Assembly: GCF_001667315.1 (NCBI RefSeq)
Contig: NZ_LZHT01000134.1
Location: 121,799-185,798 of the forward strand
Length of the DNA stretch: 64,000 bases
Direction: 5' to 3'
Source of the DNA: Mycobacterium sp. 852002-10029_SCH5224772
GTDB lineage: Bacteria > Actinomycetota > Actinomycetes > Mycobacteriales > Mycobacteriaceae
Below the pieces are notes generated by a model. That model saw nothing but the letters and a program-made list of their open reading frames with translations. It did no database searches and was not told where the DNA came from. Both the position numbers and the translations under genes were made by a program. Positions 35,489-45,125 of this stretch are shown here, in pieces; position 1 is the stretch's first letter, and each line of letters begins with the position of its first letter.

Positions 35489-38400
35489 ATGCCGGGCACC
35501 GCGCAGCACGTCGACTACCTGAAACGCCTCACCGCGGACCTCAGGCGTACCCGGCGGCGCGTCGCGGAGCTAGAGGGCCAGCTCTTTGAACCGGTGGCGG
35601 TGGTCGGCATGGCCTGCCGCTACGCCGGTGGGGTGGACACGCCAGAAGCCCTGTGGGAGTTGGTGATCGAGGGCCGGGACACGCTATCGGACTTTCCGGT
35701 CGACCGTGGCTGGGACGTCGAGGGTCTGTACGACCCGGACCCGGACGCGAAAGGAAAGATGTACACCCGGCAGGGCAGCTTCCTGCAGGACGCGGGTGAC
35801 TTCGATGCCGGATTCTTCGGCGTCGGGCCCAGCGAGGCGCTGGCCATGGACCCCCAGCAGCGGATGATGCTGGAGATCTGCTGGGAGGCGTTGGAGCGCG
35901 CGGGAATTGACCCGTTGGCGTTGCGCGGCACGGCGACCGGTGTGTTCGCCGGCGTCATTCATGCCGGATACGGCGGCGAGGTGAAGGGCGAGCTGGAGGG
36001 CTACGGCCTGACCGGCTCGACCCTGAGCGTCGCCTCGGGTCGGGTGTCGTACGTGTTGGGGCTGGAAGGCCCCGCGGTGTCGGTGGACACCGCCTGTTCG
36101 TCCTCGTTGGTCTCCATGCATCTGGCCGCGCAGTCGTTGCGGTCCGGCGAATGCGATCTTGCGTTGGCCGGGGGCGTGACGGTCATGGCCACCCCCGCGG
36201 CGTTCGTCGAGTTCAGCCGGCAGCGCGCACTGGCGCCCGATGGTCGCTGCAAGGTGTATGCCGGTGCGGCGGACGGGACTTCGTGGTCCGAAGGCGCGGG
36301 TGTGCTGGTGCTGGAGCGCCTGGCCGATGCCCGGCGCCTCGGGCATCCGGTGTTGGCGGTGCTGCGGGGCACCGCGGTGAACCAGGACGGCGCGTCCAAC
36401 GGTTTGACCGCACCCAACGGGCCGTCACAGCAGCGGGTCATCCGGGCGGCATTGGCCAACGCCGGATTGACGGCGGCGGACGTGGATGTGGTGGAGGGAC
36501 ACGGGACGGGGACGGTGCTCGGGGACCCGATCGAGGCGCAAGCCCTGCTGGCGACGTACGGGCAGGACCGCCCGACGGACCGGCCGCTGTGGTTGGGATC
36601 GATCAAATCCAACATCGGCCACACCTCGGCCGCGGCGGGGGTGGCCGGCGTGATCAAGATGATCCAGGCGATGCGGCACGGGGTGATGCCCAAGACGCTG
36701 CACGTGGACATCCCGTCGCCGCACGTGGACTGGTCGGCCGGCGCGGTGTCGTTGCTGACCGAACCGCGACCGTGGCCGGATGACGGCGGGCTGCGGCGGG
36801 CGGGTGTCTCGTCCTTTGGGATCAGCGGCACCAACGCCCACGTGATCGTGGAGCAGGCCCCCGCCGAGCTGGTCCCAGAGGAGGACGACGCGCCCGCGAG
36901 GGACGGTTCGAATCCTGTTGTGCCGTGGGTGGTTTCGGCTCGGTCGGCCGACGCCCTGGCCGGTCAGGCGCAACGGCTGCTGGATCGCCTGGGTTCCGGC
37001 CCGGGTGTGCCGGCGATGGACGTGGGCTGGTCACTGGCAACGACCCGGGCGGCGTTCGACCACCGCGCGGTGCTGGTCGGCGCCGATCGTGAGGGCCTGA
37101 TGGCGGGGCTGACGGGGGTGGCGTCCGGTGCGCCGGGCCCGGGCGTGATCGCCGGGCGCACCCGCTCGTTGGGCAAGCGCGTGTTCGTGTTTCCCGGTCA
37201 GGGTTCGCAGTGGCTGGGCATGGGCGCGGGCTGGTACGAACGATTTCCCGTGTTCGCCCGGGCCTTTGACGAGGCCGTGGCCGCGGTGGACGCCCATTCC
37301 CGGCTGCCGCTGCGCGAGGTGATGTGGGGTACCGACGCGGAGTTGTTGCAGAGCACCGAATTTGCCCAGCCGGCGCTATTCGTGCTGGAGATCGCGTTGG
37401 CCGCGCTGTGGGAATCCCTGGGCGTCACGCCGGATGTGGTGATCGGTCATTCGGTAGGCGAGATCGCCGCGGCGTGCGTGGCGGGAGCGCTGTCGTTACC
37501 CGATGCGGCACGACTGGTGGCGGCCCGGGGCCGGCTGATGGCGCAGTTGCCGTCCGGCGGGGTGATGATGGCCGTGACCGCCACCGAGGCGGAGGTGGTT
37601 CCGCTGCTGAACGGCGATGTCGGCATCGCCGCGGTGAACGGCCCACGCTCGCTGGTGCTTTCGGGTTCGGAATCCGCGGTCCGGGTGGTCACGGATCGGC
37701 TGGCGGGTGGCGGCGCGCGGGTGCGGCAGCTGGCGGTCTCGCACGCGTTCCACTCCGCGCTGATGGAGCCCATGATGGCGGACTTCTCCGCGCTGGCGGC
37801 CGACGTGTCGGCACACGAACCGCGGATCGCGCTGGTGTCCAACCTGACCGGGCAGCTCGCCGGCCCCGGCTATGGGTCGGTCGCGTACTGGGTTGACCAT
37901 GTCCGCAAGCCGGTGCGGTTCGTCGACGGTGTGCAGCTGGCCGAATCCCTGGGCGCCGGTGTGTTTCTGGAGGTCGGTCCCGGTGCGGCCTTGACGGCCG
38001 CGGTGGACCAATCCCTGACGACGGACCGCGCGATTTCGGTGGTGTCAATGGCCAAGGGCCGCCCCGAGGTCGACTCGCTGCTGTCGGCGGCCGCACAGCT
38101 GTTCGTGACCGGTGCGGACGTGGACTGGTCCGCGGCGTTCACCGGGGTGAACCCCCGCCGGATCGAGCTGCCGACGTACGCCTTTGTACGACGCCGGTTT
38201 TGGCTGTCGAGCGATTCGGTGGGTTCGGCGAACATCGCCAGTCTGGGTTTGACCGAGGCCCAGCATGCGCTGCTGGGCGCGGTCGTGGACCGGCCGGATT
38301 CCGGCGGTGTGGTGTTGACCGGCCGGCTGTCCACGGCAGCTCAACCGTGGCTGGCCGACCACGCGGTGGCCGGCACCGTGCTGTTTCCGGGGGCGGGCTT

Positions 38401-41400
38401 CGTGGAGCTGGCGTTGCGGGCAGGTGACGAAGTCGGCTGCTCGGTGATCCAAGAGCTCACTCTGTCGGCGCCACTGGTGGTTCCGGCGATCCCGGCGGGC
38501 GAGGTGGTACAGCTCCAGGTGGTGGTGGACGCGGCCGGCGAGACGGGATCGCGGCCGGTATCCGTGTATTCGCGTGTTGCGCAATCGGATTGGACGTTGC
38601 ACGCCGAAGGCCTGCTGAGCGACGGCGCGGCCGACCCGGTAGAGGATTTGTCGGTGTGGCCGCCCGCCGGCGCGGACGCGGTGAACGTGGCCGGCGCGTA
38701 CGAGGACTTGGCCGCCCGAGGCTACGGCTACGGCCCGGCCTTTCAGGGGTTGCGGGCCGTATGGCGGCGGGGGACCGAGACTTTCGCCGAGGTCGAACTT
38801 CCGCAGCAGCCCGGAGTCGCGGCCGGTGGCTTCGGCATCCACCCGGTGGTGCTGGACGCGGCGTTGCACGCGCTCGGGGTGGCCGACGAGCGGATCGAGA
38901 CCGTGTTGCCGTTCTCCTGGCAGGGCGTGAGCCTGTACGCGGCCGGAGCGTCGCGGGTCCGGGTGCGGCTGGCGCCGGTCGGCACCGGTGCCGTATCGGT
39001 CGACCTGGCCGATGCGTCGGGTCTGCCGGTGCTGTCGGTGCGGGAGCTGGTGACGCGCGCCGTGTCGGCCGAGCAATTGACCGCGGCGGTGGCGGCCCGC
39101 TCCGGGAGCGGCGAACTCCTGGACGTGGTGTGGTCGCCGGTTTCACAGCCCGTCTCTCAGCCGGACAACGACGGGGGCGAGAACACCACGGTATGGGAGC
39201 CGCCGCCCGGCGCTGCGGTCACCGCGGTCTACGCGGCCACCCACCAGGTGCTTGACGTCCTGCAGTCGTGGCTGACCGGTGATGCCGTCGGAACTTTGGT
39301 GGTGGCTACCCGCGGGGCGGTCGCGCTTGCCGGCGAAGATGTCACGGACCTGGCCGGCGCGGCCGTGTGGGGGCTGGTGCGCTCGGCGCAGGCCGAGCAC
39401 CCGGGCCGCGTGGTGCTGGTCGATACCGATGGATCGCTGGACGTCGCGACGGTCATCGGTTGTGGCGAACCGCAATTGGTGGTGCGCGACGGCGTCGCCT
39501 ACAGCGCCCGGTTGAAACCGGCCAGCCGGCGGGCGCTGTTGGGATTGCCCGAGCCGCCGTCGGTGTGGCGGCTGGCCGCCGGGGACGCCGGGACGCTGGA
39601 GGAGCTGGCGGTGCAGCAGTACCCGCCGCCGGAGCTGGAGGCCGGTCAGGTCCGGGTGACGGTGGCCGCGGCCGGGGTGAATTTCCGGGATGTGCTGGTG
39701 GCGCTCGGCATGTACCCGGGCGCGGCACAGTTGGGCGCCGAGGGTGCCGGCATTGTGACCGAACTCGGTTCCGGCGTGAGGGATTTAGCCGTCGGTGACG
39801 CCGTGATGGGCATATTCGGGCTGGCGGGCTCGCAGGCCACCGTCGATCACCGGTTAGTGACGCGGGTGCCGCGGGGCTGGTCGATGGCGCGAGCCGCGGG
39901 CGTGCCGGTGGTGTTTCTGACGGCATACTACGGGCTGTCGGTGCTGGCCGGGCTGCGGGCAGGCCAGCGGGTGCTGGTGCACGCGGCCACCGGCGGGGTG
40001 GGCATGGCCGCCGTACAATTGGCCCGGCATTGGGGTGCGGAGGTGTTCGCCACGGCCAGCCGTGGGAAGTGGGACACGCTGCGCGCCATGGGATTCGACG
40101 ACGCGCACATCGCGGATTCGCGGACGCTGGAGTTCGGGCAGAAGTTCGCAGGCACCGGCGGCATGGACGTGGTACTCAACTCCCTGGCCGGTGATTTCAA
40201 CGATGCGTCATTGCGGCTGTTGGGCCCCGGAGGTCGTTTCATCGAGATGGGCAAGACCGATCTGCGCGACCCGCATGTCGTCGCGCAGGCCCATCCCGGG
40301 GTGGTGTATCGCGCGTTCGATCTGATGGAGGCCGGCCCGGATCGCATCGCGGACATGCTGGCCGAGCTGATGGGGTTGTTCGCCGCCGGCGTCTTGGCGC
40401 CGTTGCCCGTCAAGGCTTTTGACGCGCGTTGCGCCGCCGACGCCTACCGGTTTGTCAGCCAGGCCCGCCACATCGGCAAGGTCGTGCTCACCATGCCGGA
40501 CGGTCCCGCGGGACTGGCCGGCGGAACCGCGCTGGTCACCGGCGGCACCGGCATGGCGGGCTCGGCGGTCGCCCGCCACCTCGTCGAGCGGCACCGGGTG
40601 CCCCACGTGATGCTGGTCAGCCGCAGCGGGGAACAGGCGGCCGGAATGGCCGAGCTGGCCGCCGAATTGCGCGATGCGGGGGCCTCGGTGACGGTGGCGG
40701 CCTGCGATGTCGGCGACAGGGAGGCGATGGCGGCCCTGCTGGCACGGGTGCCGTCGCAGTACCCGCTGCGGTCGGTGTTCCACGCCGCGGGAGTGATCGA
40801 CGACGCGGTGGTCGGGTCATTGACGCCGGCGCGCATCGATGCGGTGCTGCGCGCCAAGGTCGACGGCGCCTGGAACCTGCACGAGCTGACCAACGGACTG
40901 GATCTCTCTGCCTTCGTGGTCTTTTCGTCGATGGCCGGGATCGTGGGTGCGCCGGGCCAGGGCAACTATGCGGCGGCCAACAGCTTCCTCGACGCGCTGG
41001 CAATCCATCGCCACGCGCACGGGCTGCCGGGATTGTCGGTGGCCTGGGGAATGTGGGAAGAGCCGTCGGCGATGACGCAACACCTCGGGGAGGTCGACAG
41101 GGCGAGGATGAGCCGGGCCGGCCTGAGCGCGCTGTCCACCCGGCAGGCGCTGGAACTGTTGGATGCCGCGCTGCTGGGCGAGCACCCCATGGTGGTGGGC
41201 ACCCGCCTCGACAGGGGCGCGCTGGCTCACCACGGCGCCGCGCTGCCGCCGCTGCTGAGCCAGCTGGCCACCCGCCACGCCCGCCGGGTCCTGGAGCACA
41301 CCGACATGGTGTCGTTGACTGGGCTGCGGGCGCGGCTGGACGGCATGAGCCCCGAACAGCGTCACGCCGAATTGGTGGAACTGGTCTGCGGCAACGCGGC

Positions 41401-41851
41401 CACCGTGTTGGGGCACACCACCGCGGACGTCAACGCCGACGACGCCTTCGGCGACCTCGGTTTCGATTCGCTGACCGCCGTCGAACTGCGCAACCGACTC
41501 AAAATCGCTACCGGGCTCACCCTTTCCCCCACGCTGATCTTCGATCACCCCACGCCGACCGCCCTGGCCGAACACCTCGAGACCGAGCTCGCCACGCCGT
41601 CCGTCACCGCGGCGGCCGCGCCGCCCGATCGGATGGCCCGCTTCAACGACATTGCGCGGGAACTGCAAACACTGCTCGGCCAGCCCGATCTGAGCCCCGG
41701 TGACCGCGCGCAGCTCGTCGCCCGGCTCGAAGGCCTGCTGACGACACCGACCGCGCTGCCCGAGCACCCCGAGGACCCGTTCGACGACGACCTCGCCACC
41801 GCCACCGAGAGCCAACTCTTCGCGATCCTCGATGACGAAGCCGGCCCCTGA
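35489..41851 (+). CDS. pks8: Type I modular PKS: KS-AT-DH-ER-KR-ACP, malonyl-type AT (pks8 and pks17 in one gene)
   Basis: A 2120-residue protein from ATG 35489; ATG 35450, inside pks7, is an alternative. An N-terminal docking helix (YLKRLTADLRRTRRRVAELEG) precedes the KS, with C203 in VDTACSSSLVS. AT has S655 in GHSVGE and HAFH at 752-755, predicting malonyl-CoA. DH H958 is in HAVAGTVLFPG. ER, KR (GGTGMAG, IDD, Y1827) and ACP (S1994 in LGFDSL) follow, then an ATESQLFAILDDE docking tail. In M. tuberculosis H37Rv this region is annotated as two genes, pks8 and pks17, jointly tied to methyl-branched unsaturated fatty acids; here it is one uninterrupted frame. DH to KR closely resembles pks7, while the AT resembles pks9. 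Confidence 0.94.
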   Translation: MPGTAQHVDYLKRLTADLRRTRRRVAELEGQLFEPVAVVGMACRYAGGVDTPEALWELVIEGRDTLSDFPVDRGWDVEGLYDPDPDAKGKMYTRQGSFLQDAGDFDAGFFGVGPSEALAMDPQQRMMLEICWEALERAGIDPLALRGTATGVFAGVIHAGYGGEVKGELEGYGLTGSTLSVASGRVSYVLGLEGPAVSVDTACSSSLVSMHLAAQSLRSGECDLALAGGVTVMATPAAFVEFSRQRALAPDGRCKVYAGAADGTSWSEGAGVLVLERLADARRLGHPVLAVLRGTAVNQDGASNGLTAPNGPSQQRVIRAALANAGLTAADVDVVEGHGTGTVLGDPIEAQALLATYGQDRPTDRPLWLGSIKSNIGHTSAAAGVAGVIKMIQAMRHGVMPKTLHVDIPSPHVDWSAGAVSLLTEPRPWPDDGGLRRAGVSSFGISGTNAHVIVEQAPAELVPEEDDAPARDGSNPVVPWVVSARSADALAGQAQRLLDRLGSGPGVPAMDVGWSLATTRAAFDHRAVLVGADREGLMAGLTGVASGAPGPGVIAGRTRSLGKRVFVFPGQGSQWLGMGAGWYERFPVFARAFDEAVAAVDAHSRLPLREVMWGTDAELLQSTEFAQPALFVLEIALAALWESLGVTPDVVIGHSVGEIAAACVAGALSLPDAARLVAARGRLMAQLPSGGVMMAVTATEAEVVPLLNGDVGIAAVNGPRSLVLSGSESAVRVVTDRLAGGGARVRQLAVSHAFHSALMEPMMADFSALAADVSAHEPRIALVSNLTGQLAGPGYGSVAYWVDHVRKPVRFVDGVQLAESLGAGVFLEVGPGAALTAAVDQSLTTDRAISVVSMAKGRPEVDSLLSAAAQLFVTGADVDWSAAFTGVNPRRIELPTYAFVRRRFWLSSDSVGSANIASLGLTEAQHALLGAVVDRPDSGGVVLTGRLSTAAQPWLADHAVAGTVLFPGAGFVELALRAGDEVGCSVIQELTLSAPLVVPAIPAGEVVQLQVVVDAAGETGSRPVSVYSRVAQSDWTLHAEGLLSDGAADPVEDLSVWPPAGADAVNVAGAYEDLAARGYGYGPAFQGLRAVWRRGTETFAEVELPQQPGVAAGGFGIHPVVLDAALHALGVADERIETVLPFSWQGVSLYAAGASRVRVRLAPVGTGAVSVDLADASGLPVLSVRELVTRAVSAEQLTAAVAARSGSGELLDVVWSPVSQPVSQPDNDGGENTTVWEPPPGAAVTAVYAATHQVLDVLQSWLTGDAVGTLVVATRGAVALAGEDVTDLAGAAVWGLVRSAQAEHPGRVVLVDTDGSLDVATVIGCGEPQLVVRDGVAYSARLKPASRRALLGLPEPPSVWRLAAGDAGTLEELAVQQYPPPELEAGQVRVTVAAAGVNFRDVLVALGMYPGAAQLGAEGAGIVTELGSGVRDLAVGDAVMGIFGLAGSQATVDHRLVTRVPRGWSMARAAGVPVVFLTAYYGLSVLAGLRAGQRVLVHAATGGVGMAAVQLARHWGAEVFATASRGKWDTLRAMGFDDAHIADSRTLEFGQKFAGTGGMDVVLNSLAGDFNDASLRLLGPGGRFIEMGKTDLRDPHVVAQAHPGVVYRAFDLMEAGPDRIADMLAELMGLFAAGVLAPLPVKAFDARCAADAYRFVSQARHIGKVVLTMPDGPAGLAGGTALVTGGTGMAGSAVARHLVERHRVPHVMLVSRSGEQAAGMAELAAELRDAGASVTVAACDVGDREAMAALLARVPSQYPLRSVFHAAGVIDDAVVGSLTPARIDAVLRAKVDGAWNLHELTNGLDLSAFVVFSSMAGIVGAPGQGNYAAANSFLDALAIHRHAHGLPGLSVAWGMWEEPSAMTQHLGEVDRARMSRAGLSALSTRQALELLDAALLGEHPMVVGTRLDRGALAHHGAALPPLLSQLATRHARRVLEHTDMVSLTGLRARLDGMSPEQRHAELVELVCGNAATVLGHTTADVNADDAFGDLGFDSLTAVELRNRLKIATGLTLSPTLIFDHPTPTALAEHLETELATPSVTAAAAPPDRMARFNDIARELQTLLGQPDLSPGDRAQLVARLEGLLTTPTALPEHPEDPFDDDLATATESQLFAILDDEAGP

Positions 41852-41853
41852 CC

Positions 41854-44800
41854 TTGCCATCGACAGACGTTGCGATCATCGGGCTGGCATGCAAATTCCC
41901 CGGAGCCGCCGGCCCGGGCTCCTTCTGGCGGCTCATCCGCGACGGACAGGAAAACACCCAGTTCGCCGGGGAAGCAGAGCAATTCGATGCCGACTTCTTC
42001 AACCTGTCGCCGCGCGAGGCGTGCGCGATGGATCCGCGCCAACGATTGGCCCTCGAACTGACCTGGGAGCTGTTCGAAGACGCCTTCGTGGTGCCGGAAA
42101 CGCTGCGGGGCGAGCCGGTCTCGGTGTACCTGGGGGCGATGACCGATGACTACGCCGCCCTGACGCTGCGCGATCTCGCCGACAACCTCGACCACCACAC
42201 GTTCACCGGCATCAGCCGGGCGATGATCGCCAACAGGATCTCGTATGCCTTCGGGCTGCAGGGTCCGAGCATGACCGTCGACTCCGGCCAGTCGTCTTCC
42301 CTGGTGGCGGTGCACCTCGGATGTGAAAGCGTGCGCACCGGGCAATCGTCGCTGGCCATCGCCGGCGGGGTGCACCTCAACCTGGCCGACGAAATCGCCA
42401 TGCTGGAACGCGAATTCGGCGCCGTGTCGGTCTCGGGTCACACCTACGCTTTCGATCGGCGCGCCGACGGTTACGTGCGCGGTGAGGGCGCCGGGCTGGT
42501 GCTGCTGAAGCCCTTGGCGGCGGCCCTCGACGACGGCGATCGCATCCACGCTGTCATTCGGGGCAGCGCCGTGGCGAACGCCGGGCGCAGCTCGGCGGGC
42601 CAGACCGTGCCGTCGGCACCCGGCGAGGCCGACGTGATCCGCCGCGCGCTCGCCGATGCCGGCCTCAAGGCAGGAGACATCGACTACGTCGAGGGCCACG
42701 GCACGGGAACCAAGGTCGGTGACGCGATCGAAGCCCAAGCGCTGGGTGAGGTTTTCGCCGGGCGCCCGGACGCTGCGGTGTGGGTGGGATCGGTGAAGAC
42801 CAACATCGGCCACGCCGGCGGCGCCGCGGGGGTGGCGGGCCTGCTCAAGGCCGTCCTGGCGATCCAACATTCGACGATCCCACCCAGCCTCAACCATGCC
42901 GGACCGGATCCCGAGAGCGATCTGAATCGCCTTGGACTGCAAGTCAATACGACACCGCTGCCGTGGCCGTCCACCGATCACCCACGGCGGGCCGGGGTGT
43001 CCTCGTTCGGCATGGGCGGCACCAACGCGCACCTCATCGTGGAACAGCCTCCCGCCCAACCAGACCCGGCCCCACCGGACTCAGGCCTCGCGGTGCCGTG
43101 GGTGCTGTCGGCCCGATCCGAGCGCGCGCTGACCAATCAGGCGCAACGGCTATCGGCCTACGTAGCCGAGCGAGGTGATCTCACCCCGCTCGACGTGGCG
43201 TGGTCGTTGGTCAGCACCCGGGCGTCCTTCGAGCACCGCGCGGCAGTGGTGGGCGGCGATCGCGAGGCGCTGGCAACGGGTTTGGCAGCATTGGCGGCGG
43301 GGGAGTCCCATTCGGGTCTGGTGGCGGGCCGGGCCACGTCGCCGGACAAGACGGCGTTTGTCTTTCCGGGTCAGGGGTCGCAGTGGTTGGGAATGGGGCG
43401 CCAACTGTATGACCGGTTCGACGTGTTCGCCCGCGCCATCGATGAGGCCGCCGCGGCGGTTGACGGGCATGTGCGGCTGCCGCTGACCGACGTGATGTGG
43501 GGCACCGAGCCGGAGTTGTTGCAGAGCACGGAATTTGCCCAGCCCGCGTTGTTCGTGCTGGGGATCGCGCTGGCGGCGCTGTGGCAATCGTTCGGTGTCA
43601 CACCGGATGTGGTGATGGGCCATTCGGTGGGGGAGATCGCCGCGGCGTATGTCGCCGGGGTGCTGACGCTGCCGGATGCGGCGCGACTGGTGGCGGCCCG
43701 CGGCCGGCTGATGGCCCAGCTGCCGGCCGGCGGGGTGATGGTGGCGGTCGGCGCCGGCGAGGCCGAGGTGGCTCCCTTGCTGGACGGCGGGGTGAGCATC
43801 GCGGCGGTCAACGGCCCCCATTCGGTTGTGCTCTCCGGTGAGCAGGCCCCGGTCGGGACGCTGGCGGACCGGCTGGCGCAGACGGGTCGGCGCGTGCACC
43901 GGCTGGCGGTCTCCCATGCGTTTCATTCGCCTCTGATGGCGCCCATGCTCGACGAGTTTTACGCGGTGGCGGCCGACATCGATACGGGGCGACCGCAATT
44001 CGGCCTGGTGTCGAATCTGACCGGGCGACTGGCCGACGCCGGATACGGGTCGGCGGGATACTGGGTGGAGCATGTGCGTCAGCCGGTGCGCTTCTTCGAG
44101 GGGGTGCGCGCCGCCGAGACGGCGGGCGTCGCGACCTTCCTGGAGTTGGGTCCGGGCACGGCGCTGACGGCCGCGGTGGACCAATCGCTGAGCGCCGAGC
44201 GGGCGGTGTCACTGGCGACCATGCCCAGGGACCGCCCCGAGACGGAATCGATCCTTGGCGCGGCCGGACAATTGTTCACCCGCGGGCTCGGCCTCGATTG
44301 GGCGGGCGTGTTCGCCGGACTGCACCCCCGCCGCGTCGAATTGCCGACGTATGGCTTTGCGCGAGAGAGGTTTTGGCTGGGCGGCAGGCCTGCGGGATCA
44401 GGGGAAGCCGAGGGGACACCGGCCGCCACCGCCACACGCTCACCCGATTTGGCCCAACGGCTGCACGCACTGGCGCGCGACGAACAGCGGCGTGTGCTGG
44501 TCGAGTTGGTGTGCGAGCACGCGGCAGCGGTGCTGGGACATCCGGGCGGCCACGTCATCGATCCCGACCGCGCCTTCGGAGACCTCGGATTCGACTCGCT
44601 GATCGGCGTGGAATTGCGCAACCGCCTCACCACCCATACCGGGACGGCGTTGTCGCGAACGCTGATCTTCGACTACCCGACCCCGATGGCGCTGGCCGAT
44701 CATCTCCGCCGGCAACTGCTTCATGACGATCGCGAGGAATCAGACGATGAAAAACTCTGGTCCGCGTTGAGGAAGATTCCCGTGCGCGAGCTTCGCAGGA

Positions 44801-44961
44801 CGGGATTGCTCAACAAACTCCTTTTACTCGCCGGCATGCCGGAAGCACCCGACGCCGACGCAAACGATCCACGTGTCACCGGTGACGACATCGACTCTTT
44901 GAGTCCCGACGCGTTAATCGCCATGGCCCTCAATTCGGCGGATGACGACGACATCGAATGA
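41854..44961 (+). CDS. pks9: Type I PKS loading-type protein: KSQ-AT-ACP
   Basis: A 1035-residue protein. The start is probably TTG 41854, two bases after the pks8 stop, since VAIIGLACKFPG follows at once. KS about 4-420: the catalytic Cys is replaced by Gln146 in VDSGQSSSLVAVHL, while H282 (VEGHGTGT) and H320 (KTNIGHAGG) are kept. This is the KSQ signature of loading modules that decarboxylate malonyl-ACP instead of condensing. AT has S591 in GHSVGEIAA and HAFH at 688-691, predicting malonyl-CoA. ACP S915 is in LGFDSL. No N-terminal docking helix, unlike Pks7 and Pks8, fits a first-in-line protein. The C-terminal tail (LRKIPVRELRRTGLLNKLLLLAG) may dock downstream. No reductive domains. Confidence 0.92.
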   Translation: MPSTDVAIIGLACKFPGAAGPGSFWRLIRDGQENTQFAGEAEQFDADFFNLSPREACAMDPRQRLALELTWELFEDAFVVPETLRGEPVSVYLGAMTDDYAALTLRDLADNLDHHTFTGISRAMIANRISYAFGLQGPSMTVDSGQSSSLVAVHLGCESVRTGQSSLAIAGGVHLNLADEIAMLEREFGAVSVSGHTYAFDRRADGYVRGEGAGLVLLKPLAAALDDGDRIHAVIRGSAVANAGRSSAGQTVPSAPGEADVIRRALADAGLKAGDIDYVEGHGTGTKVGDAIEAQALGEVFAGRPDAAVWVGSVKTNIGHAGGAAGVAGLLKAVLAIQHSTIPPSLNHAGPDPESDLNRLGLQVNTTPLPWPSTDHPRRAGVSSFGMGGTNAHLIVEQPPAQPDPAPPDSGLAVPWVLSARSERALTNQAQRLSAYVAERGDLTPLDVAWSLVSTRASFEHRAAVVGGDREALATGLAALAAGESHSGLVAGRATSPDKTAFVFPGQGSQWLGMGRQLYDRFDVFARAIDEAAAAVDGHVRLPLTDVMWGTEPELLQSTEFAQPALFVLGIALAALWQSFGVTPDVVMGHSVGEIAAAYVAGVLTLPDAARLVAARGRLMAQLPAGGVMVAVGAGEAEVAPLLDGGVSIAAVNGPHSVVLSGEQAPVGTLADRLAQTGRRVHRLAVSHAFHSPLMAPMLDEFYAVAADIDTGRPQFGLVSNLTGRLADAGYGSAGYWVEHVRQPVRFFEGVRAAETAGVATFLELGPGTALTAAVDQSLSAERAVSLATMPRDRPETESILGAAGQLFTRGLGLDWAGVFAGLHPRRVELPTYGFARERFWLGGRPAGSGEAEGTPAATATRSPDLAQRLHALARDEQRRVLVELVCEHAAAVLGHPGGHVIDPDRAFGDLGFDSLIGVELRNRLTTHTGTALSRTLIFDYPTPMALADHLRRQLLHDDREESDDEKLWSALRKIPVRELRRTGLLNKLLLLAGMPEAPDADANDPRVTGDDIDSLSPDALIAMALNSADDDDIE

Positions 44962-45125
44962 CGAATTCCCCGCTGCCCGACCTGATTACGCGAACACAAC
45001 GGCGCATCAATGAGACATGTGTTGAATACATGAAACTTTTGCAAGACCCCACCGGACCGCATAAACTTCCAGCATTACGCGGAATCGTATCTAAGCTGGT
45101 TGGCAATCAAGAGGATAGACCATGA
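44958..45125 (+). CDS. Possible small protein (55 residues) between pks9 and pks11
   Basis: An open frame starts at ATG 44958, overlapping the pks9 stop (ATGA), and ends at TGA 45123-45125, overlapping the pks11 ATG. It encodes a 55-residue protein beginning MTNSPLPDLITRTQRRINE, with a Cys at residue 21 and the basic segment LRGIVSKLVG. Four-base overlaps at both ends are typical of coupled genes in this cluster. Against it, third-position GC is low for this genome and a good promoter for pks11 lies inside the frame. I recognise no family. If real it may help the Pks9-Pks11 hand-off, but that is a guess. Confidence 0.45.
   Translation: MTNSPLPDLITRTQRRINETCVEYMKLLQDPTGPHKLPALRGIVSKLVGNQEDRP
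45039..45067 (+). promoter_or_regulatory. SigA-type promoter upstream of pks11
   Basis: TTGCAA (45039-45044) and TAAACT (45062-45067) are separated by 17 bp, an ideal spacing, and lie 54 bp upstream of the pks11 start. The segment is visibly richer in A and T than its surroundings. It would give pks11 its own transcript inside the pks cluster. Confidence 0.55.
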
